Below, piece by piece: positions 1-4,983 of a stretch of DNA of 5,323 nt (position 1 is its first letter; every line of letters begins with the position of its first letter). The DNA lies in assembly GCA_946885425.1 (NCBI GenBank), contig CAMPGJ010000081.1:1-5323 (forward strand), given 5' to 3'. The stretch is from an uncultured bacterium (GTDB lineage: Bacteria; Patescibacteria; Microgenomatia; Levybacterales; UBA12049). The notes under the pieces were generated by a model. That model did no database searches. It was not told the origin of the DNA and saw nothing but the letters and a program-made list of their open reading frames with translations. The position numbers and the translations under genes are program-made.

Positions 1-62
1 AACCATGTAACCATGTAACCATGTAACCATGTAACCATGTAACCATGTAACCATGTAACCAT
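1..62. repeat. 8-bp tandem repeat array (AACCATGT)n abutting a start codon
   Basis: Seven perfect copies of AACCATGT fill 1-56, and a partial copy AACCAT ends at 62, directly against the ATG at 63. The array is cut by the left window edge, so its full length is unknown. Every unit junction reads ATGTAA, a start codon followed at once by a stop. Because 8 is not a multiple of 3, these occur in all three plus-strand frames. No Shine-Dalgarno sequence or promoter is visible within it. The start codon and following T of the next gene (63-66, ATGT) resemble the end of one more unit with AT inserted. The array could be a phase-variable spacer, a neutral microsatellite, or the reason an assembly ended here. 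Confidence 0.97.
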
Positions 63-1154
63 ATGTTTCGTGACATTATTACAGTAATAATTTTGGTATT
101 TGTTTTATTGCTTTTTATAAAGGTTATGGATTTGGTGCCGGAAAAACAGCAAATAGAGATGGATAAAAAATTACCTATTTTGGCCTCCATTCCTTCATGG
201 GATCAGGAACGGGCAATGGATTCATTCATTCAGCATGTAGATCAGGTGGACTATGTTTCGTTCTTTTGGTATTACCTGGATTCCATGGGTAATGTCAGGA
301 CTTACCGGAATGCAAATGTAGATAGATCAGCAATCGAATATGCCCATCGTCATGATGTGAAATTTTTTCCAATCATCACCAATCTGGATGACGACAATTC
401 AGATGAGGAGAACTGGGATACCAGTAGGGTTAATACGGTTATCAAAACTGAGGAAGACAGACAACAGCACATCAATGATTTGCTAGAGCTGACAGAGCGG
501 ATGGATTTTGATGGGATCAGTATCGATTATGAACTTTTGGAAGCATCACAAAGAGAAGATTTTACTATTTTCATCCGTGAGCTAGCAGACGCACTACACG
601 CAAGAAACAAGTTGTTAGGTGTAGCTATTCATGGCAGGACGTCAGACGCACAGCGAGATAATGGCGCTGTGGCCCAGGATTTAGAAGCGATTGCTAAATC
701 GGCTGATCATTTATATTTTATGACGTACCTGGAACATACGACCTCATCCCAGCCAGGGCCGGCGGGGTCTATGGATTGGATAGAAAATGTTATGAAGTAT
801 GCGATTGAAGAGCAGGGAGTGCCCAGAGAAAAGATATTTTTGGGTATAGGGCTAGTTGGGTTAATATGGCAAAGAAATGAAGATGGTAGGTATTCCGGTA
901 TTGAAAATGATGTGACGTATGATGAGGTGCAAGCACTCATGCGGCAGTATGGTGCACAAGCAGAATGGGATGAACGAGCCGAAAGTCCTTATTTTCAATT
1001 TCAAGCAGAAGACGGAGAGCACGTCGTATGGTTTGAAAATGCCGAAAGCGTGAAAGAGCGTATTGAGCTAGCAGAGCGGCTTGGACTGGGAGGCGCATTC
1101 CTTTGGAGATTGGGAGGAGAAGACCCCGCCATTTGGGATGGAATTGAGAATTGA
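63..1154 (+). CDS. Membrane-anchored glycoside hydrolase family 18 protein (YaaH/SleL-like)
   Basis: Probable cell-surface hydrolase or binder of N-acetylglucosamine-containing glycans (chitin-like polymers or peptidoglycan); the substrate is inferred from the family. The protein has 363 residues. Residues 5-22 are a hydrophobic N-terminal segment without an obvious cleavage site, so it is probably a signal anchor with the enzyme outside. A TIM barrel follows from about residue 38. The family signature is DGISIDYE at 150-157, with the expected acid/base Glu157 and Asp155. The first central Asp of the chitinase motif is Ser153; YaaH-type proteins usually have Asn there. MTY at 220-222 is followed by Leu223 where Asp or Glu is usual. 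The C-terminal stretch with FLWRLGGEDPAIWD (346-359) is typical and shows the domain is complete. The ATG at 63 is the only good in-frame start, since an in-frame TAA lies at 48-50. No Shine-Dalgarno is visible. The gene converges on the minus-strand sugar operon. Confidence 0.9.
   Translation: MFRDIITVIILVFVLLLFIKVMDLVPEKQQIEMDKKLPILASIPSWDQERAMDSFIQHVDQVDYVSFFWYYLDSMGNVRTYRNANVDRSAIEYAHRHDVKFFPIITNLDDDNSDEENWDTSRVNTVIKTEEDRQQHINDLLELTERMDFDGISIDYELLEASQREDFTIFIRELADALHARNKLLGVAIHGRTSDAQRDNGAVAQDLEAIAKSADHLYFMTYLEHTTSSQPGPAGSMDWIENVMKYAIEEQGVPREKIFLGIGLVGLIWQRNEDGRYSGIENDVTYDEVQALMRQYGAQAEWDERAESPYFQFQAEDGEHVVWFENAESVKERIELAERLGLGGAFLWRLGGEDPAIWDGIEN
75..91. repeat. Perfect 17-bp palindrome inside the 5' end of the GH18 gene
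   Basis: ATTATTACAGTAATAAT has 8-bp arms at 75-82 and 84-91 around a central A. It overlaps codons 5-10, which encode part of the hydrophobic anchor (I-I-T-V-I-I). It may be an operator close to the start or a chance product of Ile and Val codons. The symmetry is certain; any function is a guess. Confidence 0.6.
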
Positions 1155-1161
1155 GAAATGA
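1141..1161. repeat. 7-bp tandem repeat GAATTGA x3 spanning the GH18 stop codon
   Basis: GAATTGA (1141-1147), GAATTGA (1148-1154) and GAAATGA (1155-1161) lie head to tail. The TGA stop of the GH18 gene (1152-1154) is the end of the second copy. The last residues of the protein (I-E-N) are therefore repeat-encoded and lie beyond the conserved domain. Confidence 0.85.
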
Positions 1162-1192
1162 CGATTGTTGAATTGCTACATTGTTGGAGGAC

Positions 1193-1269
1193 GTTGCTAC
1201 GGCAAGAAAATAGATTTCTGGTTCGCGGCCAGGAATGACAAGGTTGGCTGTGTTGCTGCGGCAAGAAAA
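1193..1269. repeat. Direct repeat pair GTTGCTRCGGCAAGAAAA, 59 bp apart
   Basis: Two 18-bp copies at 1193-1210 and 1252-1269 differ at one position (A or G at the seventh base). They flank the hairpin element at 1213-1240. The arrangement could be a duplicated repeat unit or the flanks of a small inserted element. Neither copy lies in a supported gene. Confidence 0.85.
1213..1240. repeat. REP-like hairpin element ending in GGAATGACA
   Basis: The arms TTTCTGG (1215-1221) and CCAGGAA (1229-1235) pair with one G-T wobble around a 7-base loop, TTCGCGG. The form GATTTCTGG ... CCAGGAATGACA resembles the widespread bacterial intergenic palindrome written as GATTCC(N)GGAATGAC, recognised from memory. 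It lies between two convergent genes. No T-run follows on either strand, so it is not a classical terminator. Confidence 0.65.
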
Positions 1270-1270
1270 A

Positions 1271-1310
1271 TCCCCCGGCTGCGGCCACCCCTTTTCTCAA
1301 GGGGGAAAAG
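1271..1310. repeat. C-rich/G-rich palindromic element, possible weak terminator for the minus-strand operon
   Basis: CCCCTT (1288-1293) and AAGGGG (1299-1304) form a perfect 6-bp stem with a 5-base loop, and a nearby CCCCC at 1272-1276 can also pair with GGGGG at 1301-1305. Read on the minus strand, downstream of the glycosyltransferase stop, the longer pairing is followed by ATTTTT (complement of 1266-1271). It could therefore end transcription, although the loop would be long. The text also resembles a common intergenic repeat beginning AATCCCCC and ending in a run of G then GAAAA. The repeat call is firmer than the terminator call. Confidence 0.5.
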
Positions 1311-1312
1311 GT

Positions 1313-1334
1313 CCCCTAAACCCTATCCCCTAAC
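1313..1334. repeat. CCCCTAA-type short array at the glycosyltransferase stop
   Basis: CCCCTAAA (1313-1320), CCCTAT (1321-1326) and CCCCTAAC (1327-1334) form a degenerate array. Its last base overlaps the TAG stop (1334-1336, minus strand) of the glycosyltransferase gene. On the minus strand it gives three closely spaced G-runs of 4, 3 and 4, with a fourth G-run only much further away, so quadruplex potential is limited. Confidence 0.7.
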
Positions 1335-2560
1335 TAGTAGTTCTTCCTCCTCTTCGGGCTTTCCCAAGTGCCTGAGGATTTTCGGGTAAAAGCTTCGATG
1401 ATGGACCCGAGGTAGATGACTGAGTCGATATATCGGAGGAAGATGAATCCTAGACCGAAGACGAGCATGATTGGTTTTCTTTCGAGGATTGCCACGGTAA
1501 GAGTGAGAATATAATCTGCTGCGAAGACGCCGATTAGTAGATCAGTAAATTTGAGATCGGTATAATGAAAGATATCAATTGGTTGGAATGAATTTGCGAT
1601 AAACAAACCAAGTATTACCGGAAGCAGCGACGTAAATAGACTAAAGAGAACGAATTCTATGATAAAGGAACCTGTGGAAAGCCAAAAAAAGCTCGGCCAG
1701 ACTCCATGTCTCTTTACGGTCTGCCAGAAGCCTACATTCCATCGTTGGACTTGTTTAATATAATCGGGAAGGGAGTGCGGATCCTGGTGGAATCCAAAAA
1801 TTTTTGGATGATAAGCTATTTTCCCCAACTTCTTTTTATGGACCTCAAACGTCATATTGAAGTCTTCGATGATGAGTCCCGGGGCGTCAATTTCAAGGTT
1901 TTTTAGCACACTGGTCCGATAAAGCGGCAGGCTGCCGGGAATGATGAAGCTGACATTGGTAAATTTCCAGGTTTGGCCAAATCTTGTACATACTTGTATG
2001 ATGCGCCAGAGACGTATTCTGTAGGCAATAAAAAACTCTTCAAAAAATCTATAGTTTTTCCATCGTGTCACGCCATGAGGAGCGATAGCCGCTATCTCTT
2101 TATCATTGAAATATGGTAAAGCATATTTGAGATAATTCTTATCAATCTCACAATCCGCGTCATTGATGATGATTGCTTTGTATTCATTCAATAAATTATA
2201 TTCATTCATGATGTAGACGAGAGACCGTGCTTTGCCGCGGTTAGGTTTGATATCCAACGCCCGGACGCCCATTTTGTATGCAAGCTCCAGTGTCTTATCA
2301 GATGAAAAATCATTGGCGACGTAGATTTGATTGGGAGGAAGGATTTTTAAAAGTGCTTGAAGAGCACGTTGGATTGTTTCTTCTTCATTATGTGCAGGAA
2401 CGACAGCGGCTACATCCTTGATTTCTATCTCATTTTTGCCCGGCTCTATTTGTTTTATTGGAGGGATGATGAGTTCATAGATATATCGAATCAGCCCGAT
2501 AATGAGCCAGAGAGCGAAATTGATGCCGGTGAGTGTTAAAATACCTAGAATCCATACCAT
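1334..2560 (-). CDS. Membrane-bound glycosyltransferase family 2 (polysaccharide synthase-like)
   Basis: Inverting GT-A glycosyltransferase of 408 residues, resembling processive synthases such as PgaC/IcaA, NodC and hyaluronan synthase. It would transfer a sugar from a UDP donor at the inner face of the cytoplasmic membrane; the sugar is not determined by sequence. An N-terminal membrane helix (about 4-26) precedes the catalytic domain. VVPAHNEEE (53-61) starts the nucleotide-binding fold, NDADC (133-137) holds the DxD metal site, IIEDFNM (230-236) carries the probable catalytic Asp, and QVQRW (270-274) is the QxxRW motif of processive enzymes. About three more hydrophobic helices follow (roughly 294-322, 340-358, 364-386), then a basic tail. 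The start is well supported: GAGGAGG lies 8 bases upstream. The first 16 bases overlap the end of the decarboxylase gene, so the two are probably translationally coupled. Processivity is inferred from the motif, not shown. Confidence 0.92.
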   Translation of the reverse strand: MVWILGILTLTGINFALWLIIGLIRYIYELIIPPIKQIEPGKNEIEIKDVAAVVPAHNEEETIQRALQALLKILPPNQIYVANDFSSDKTLELAYKMGVRALDIKPNRGKARSLVYIMNEYNLLNEYKAIIINDADCEIDKNYLKYALPYFNDKEIAAIAPHGVTRWKNYRFFEEFFIAYRIRLWRIIQVCTRFGQTWKFTNVSFIIPGSLPLYRTSVLKNLEIDAPGLIIEDFNMTFEVHKKKLGKIAYHPKIFGFHQDPHSLPDYIKQVQRWNVGFWQTVKRHGVWPSFFWLSTGSFIIEFVLFSLFTSLLPVILGLFIANSFQPIDIFHYTDLKFTDLLIGVFAADYILTLTVAILERKPIMLVFGLGFIFLRYIDSVIYLGSIIEAFTRKSSGTWESPKRRKNY

Positions 2561-3519
2561 TGCAATGTCCTCCTCAATCCCTCCTCAAGGGTTATCTGAG
2601 TTCTCCACCCTAATGCCTTAATTTTTTCAAGCGATGGAAGGCGACGGTGGTGATCCTCGATGGGGTTGGAAATATATTGAATTTGGTCAGCGCGTTCATT
2701 AGTGGATTGGATTGCTTCGTCGCTCTGCTTCTCGCAATGACGGATTATTAGTTTTGCAAGATCGTTTATGGTTATTTCCTCATCGCTGCCTAGATTGTAG
2801 ACTTCACCAGCTGCTCCCTTGTCCATAGCGAGGAGCAATCCGTTTACGAGATCATCTACATGACAAAAAGTTCTGGTTTGTGAGCCATTCCCATAGATTG
2901 CAATTGGCATTCCGGTTTTTATTTGATTAATAAAATGAGGTATGACTCGGGTATCATGCAGAGACATATGCGGTCCATACGTATTGAAAATTCGGACGAT
3001 CCGGGCATCCAGCTCATATTTTCTGACATACATCGTAACTAAACTCTCTGAGAAGCGTTTGCCCTCCTCATATGGGCTTCTGATGCCATGTGGATCGACA
3101 TTGCCCGTATATATTTCTTCTTGTGGGAAAACTTCCGGGTCACCATATACTTCACTAGAGCTGGTAAAAATAAGCTTGGCATTATGTTCTTTAGCAATAT
3201 CCAGGACGTTTTTGGTACCGACTGAGCATGTCAGAATCATTTCTTCAGCAAGGGTTATGACATTTGGAACACCGGTGGGACAAGCGAGATGGTAGACCGA
3301 GTCTACCTTATTTTCCATTTTCCATTCATTTTCCATTGGTTTTGTGATGTCATGTTTAATTAAGGTAAAATTGGGGTGTGTAAGGAGGGGTTTGCTGTTT
3401 TCTTCGTCTGAAGTGATGAAGTTATCAATGGCCGCCACGTGATCTCCGCGGTCAAGCAGCTTTTTACATAGATTAATTCCAATAAATCCTCCTCCACCGG
3501 TTACTAATATATTGGCCAT
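2545..3519 (-). CDS. UDP-glucuronate decarboxylase-type SDR (UXS family; possibly UDP-N-acetylglucosaminuronate decarboxylase)
   Basis: NAD-dependent extended SDR of 324 residues from the ATG at 3519. Members oxidise C4 of a UDP-uronic acid, lose CO2 and reduce the keto-pentose, giving UDP-xylose or its N-acetyl analogue. TGGGGFIG (7-14) binds NAD. SSSEVYGDP (120-128) carries the decarboxylase-specific Glu123, with Ser121 replacing the usual Thr. YEEGK gives the catalytic Tyr150 and Lys154. RIFNTYGP and GSQTRTF are typical of the UXS branch. Arg293 in HHRRLPS matches the Arg shared by ArnA and UXS decarboxylases. An alternative ATG at 3531 would add MTIS, but that ATG is part of a palindromic repeat, and MANILVTGG is the normal family start, so 3519 is preferred. 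Neither start has a clear Shine-Dalgarno. Two extra stretches look repeat-derived: about 261-272 and about 62-70. The gene follows the dehydrogenase by 36 bases and overlaps the glycosyltransferase by 16. Confidence 0.9.
   Translation of the reverse strand: MANILVTGGGGFIGINLCKKLLDRGDHVAAIDNFITSDEENSKPLLTHPNFTLIKHDITKPMENEWKMENKVDSVYHLACPTGVPNVITLAEEMILTCSVGTKNVLDIAKEHNAKLIFTSSSEVYGDPEVFPQEEIYTGNVDPHGIRSPYEEGKRFSESLVTMYVRKYELDARIVRIFNTYGPHMSLHDTRVIPHFINQIKTGMPIAIYGNGSQTRTFCHVDDLVNGLLLAMDKGAAGEVYNLGSDEEITINDLAKLIIRHCEKQSDEAIQSTNERADQIQYISNPIEDHHRRLPSLEKIKALGWRTQITLEEGLRRTLQWYGF
2569..2575 (-). promoter_or_regulatory. Strong Shine-Dalgarno of the glycosyltransferase, inside the upstream gene
   Basis: Read on the minus strand, GAGGAGG sits 8 bases before the ATG at 2560. 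It lies within the codons for the conserved LEEGLRR motif at the end of the decarboxylase. This is the clearest ribosome binding site in the window and fixes the glycosyltransferase start. Confidence 0.85.
2704..2743 (-). repeat. Widespread palindromic repeat inserted in frame in the decarboxylase gene
   Basis: On the minus strand this stretch begins CCGTCATTGCGAG and continues to GCGACGAAGCAATCCA. That matches, from memory, the common interspersed bacterial repeat of form GTCATTGCGAG ... GACGAAGCAATC, which has ATTGC/GCAAT outer arms. It encodes HCEKQSDEAIQS, a peptide characteristic of this repeat when translated. In the protein it falls between the helix LAKLII and the strand before the catalytic Arg, where UXS relatives have only a short loop. 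The insertion adds about 12 residues without breaking the frame. Confidence 0.8.
3307..3336 (-). repeat. ATGGAAAAT-type simple repeat within the decarboxylase gene
   Basis: Read on the minus strand, ATGGAAAAT occurs as two complete copies plus a shortened third copy sharing sequence with the second, with GA between the first two. The stretch encodes MENEWKMENK, inserted between the DIT strand end and the VDSVYHLACP strand. UXS proteins such as human UXS1 have about six fewer residues at this loop. Replication slippage in a surface loop is the simplest explanation. Confidence 0.7.
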
Positions 3520-3528
3520 AGAAATTGT

Positions 3529-3552
3529 CATCTCGACCGTAGCGGAGAGATG
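3529..3552. repeat. Palindromic repeat at the dehydrogenase/decarboxylase junction
   Basis: CATCTC (3529-3534) pairs with GAGATG (3547-3552), and CCG (3537-3539) pairs with CGG (3543-3545) inside it around a TAG loop. The wording GGAGAGATG ... CATCTCGACCG resembles a common interspersed repeat seen in many bacterial genomes, recognised from memory. It fills most of the gap between the dehydrogenase stop (3556) and the decarboxylase start. It also creates an upstream ATG at 3531 on the minus strand. In mRNA it would form a hairpin in the intercistronic region. Confidence 0.75.
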
Positions 3553-3555
3553 GTG

Positions 3556-4929
3556 TTACAAACCATAAATATGTGCTGCTGTGTTGTTACCATAGACATT
3601 TCGGGTATCAAGAATTGGGACGCCGTAGCTAGCTAAATTTTTGTAGTCGGGCATACTATGGTTCGTGGTTATAATGATCAGATCCTGATTTTGGATGAAT
3701 GATGGGGTTAGTGTTTGTGATACTTTATCATTGTATGATGGAACATATGGATCATGATATGAAACGGTGCATCCGAGCTCTTCCAATTGTCTCCATATTT
3801 TTAACGCGGGAGATTCTCGTATGTCATCAATATCTGGTTTATACGCGAGCCCCAGGAGTAAAATGTTGTATGCAGGAGATATGTCAGCACCTTTATGGGA
3901 GCTTCTTCCCCCTTTTAGTCCAGCGTAGTTATATGCATATTCTCTTTCATACTGTTCTTGTGCCGAGTAGTGCCTGGGAAAAAATTCTTCTACAAAATCA
4001 CCCTGAAAATCTTCTTTTTTCATAAGAATTTCTAGTGCCCGTCCGACAACTTTTTTGGGTTGTGTATCATTTATCCTGGCTGCTTCTTCAACCAGATTTA
4101 AGTTGACTCCTTGTATTCTTGCGTCATCCAACAGGTAAAATGGGTCAACAGGGATACAGTGCCCTCCTGCTCCCGGACTGGGATAGTGGGCTAAAAATCC
4201 AAATGGCTTGGTTGCTGCAGCAGTAATGACTTCCCATATATTGATATTTTTTTTCTTTACGTAGGTGTTTAGTTCATTGACTAAGCTGATATTGACCAAC
4301 CGGAAAGTGTTCTCAAAGAGCTTTACTAACTCGGCGGTTTCCAGTGATGAGACAGGAATAACCTTATCGATAAATGATTGATAGAAAGCGACAGCTAGCT
4401 GTTGTGATTTCTCGTCCAGTCCGGACACGACTTTAGAAATCTGGTTCAGCGAAAAATGTGTATTACCCGGATCTACCCGTTCAGGTGAGAAAGAAAGGAA
4501 AAAGTCTTCATCTTCTTTCAGTTTTGATTGTTTAAGAATTGGCAAAACTATGTTTCTGGTTGTGCCTACAGCAATTGAACTCTCGATGATGATAAGCTGA
4601 CCTTTTCGTAAGTGCGTTGCAACTTGGGAGGCGGCTTTCTTCAAATATTGTAAATCTGGCGATTTTTTTTCATCTATGGGTGTTTGTACACAAATCAGGA
4701 TAACATCGCACTTTTTAAGGAGGGATGTATCCGTTGTAGCGCTAAGAAATGCATGTTTTTGCTTATTTATTGTCGCTGCACGCCCCTCTGAGCGGACAAA
4801 GCCAATTGTTTCATAATGTTTGGCAGCGATGAGGTCAGCTATGGCTTGTCCAACATATCCCATGCCAATGATGCCAACAATTGATTTTTTTTCGGCAATT
4901 TTCTTGCCCAGTGACTGTGCAGAATCCAT
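3556..4929 (-). CDS. wbpA: UDP-N-acetylhexosamine 6-dehydrogenase (WbpA/TviB/WecC class)
   Basis: Cytoplasmic NAD-dependent enzyme that would oxidise the C6 hydroxyl of UDP-GlcNAc (or UDP-GalNAc) to the carboxylate in two steps. It has 457 residues from the ATG at 4929. The Rossmann motif GMGYVG is at 22-27 and FSPERVDPGN at 147-156. The central helix with ETAELVKLFENTFR follows. GAGGHCIPVDP carries catalytic Cys258; this form marks the HexNAc class, whereas UDP-glucose dehydrogenases have GGSCFPKD. LLLGLAYKPDIDDIRESPALKI opens the C-terminal nucleotide-binding domain. Between the two domains (about 307-353) lies a hydrophilic linker roughly 45 residues longer than usual, rich in Tyr, Glu and Gly. 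A TTG at 4944 would add MLKCG, but the ATG matches the family start spacing; neither has a clear Shine-Dalgarno. It is the first gene of the apparent sugar operon. WbpA, TviB and WecC cannot be separated confidently by eye. Confidence 0.92.
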   Translation of the reverse strand: MDSAQSLGKKIAEKKSIVGIIGMGYVGQAIADLIAAKHYETIGFVRSEGRAATINKQKHAFLSATTDTSLLKKCDVILICVQTPIDEKKSPDLQYLKKAASQVATHLRKGQLIIIESSIAVGTTRNIVLPILKQSKLKEDEDFFLSFSPERVDPGNTHFSLNQISKVVSGLDEKSQQLAVAFYQSFIDKVIPVSSLETAELVKLFENTFRLVNISLVNELNTYVKKKNINIWEVITAAATKPFGFLAHYPSPGAGGHCIPVDPFYLLDDARIQGVNLNLVEEAARINDTQPKKVVGRALEILMKKEDFQGDFVEEFFPRHYSAQEQYEREYAYNYAGLKGGRSSHKGADISPAYNILLLGLAYKPDIDDIRESPALKIWRQLEELGCTVSYHDPYVPSYNDKVSQTLTPSFIQNQDLIIITTNHSMPDYKNLASYGVPILDTRNVYGNNTAAHIYGL

Positions 4930-4983
4930 ACCGCACTTTAGCAAGGTTATGAAGGTATGTCTGTAAGGGGGATCTCATTCGTT

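Noticed and set aside
1..62. CRISPR array
   Set aside because: The 8-bp units are directly adjacent with no spacers, so this is a simple tandem repeat.
1001..1300. Minus-strand reading frame of 99 codons across the end of the GH18 gene
   Set aside because: It is antisense to a conserved GH18 C-terminus and to repeats; the composition looks random and no family is recognised.
1313..1334. Telomere or G-quadruplex signal
   Set aside because: There are only three degenerate CCCCTAA-like units inside a chromosome-like gene context, and the fourth G-run is too far away for a good quadruplex.
1165..1389. Plus-strand reading frame of 74 codons after the GH18 gene
   Set aside because: It is a translation of the repeat mosaic and of the antisense of the glycosyltransferase end; it has Ser and Pro runs, no ribosome site and no recognisable domain.
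2942..3295. Plus-strand reading frame of 117 codons
   Set aside because: It is a shadow of the well-supported decarboxylase gene on the other strand.
3699..4025. Plus-strand reading frame of 108 codons opposite the dehydrogenase linker
   Set aside because: I considered it because it overlaps the unusual linker, but it runs into the conserved C-terminal domain of the dehydrogenase on the other strand and has no start signal or known motif.
4930..4944. TTG at 4944 as the start of the dehydrogenase
   Set aside because: There is no Shine-Dalgarno before it, and the ATG at 4929 gives the usual distance to the Rossmann motif.
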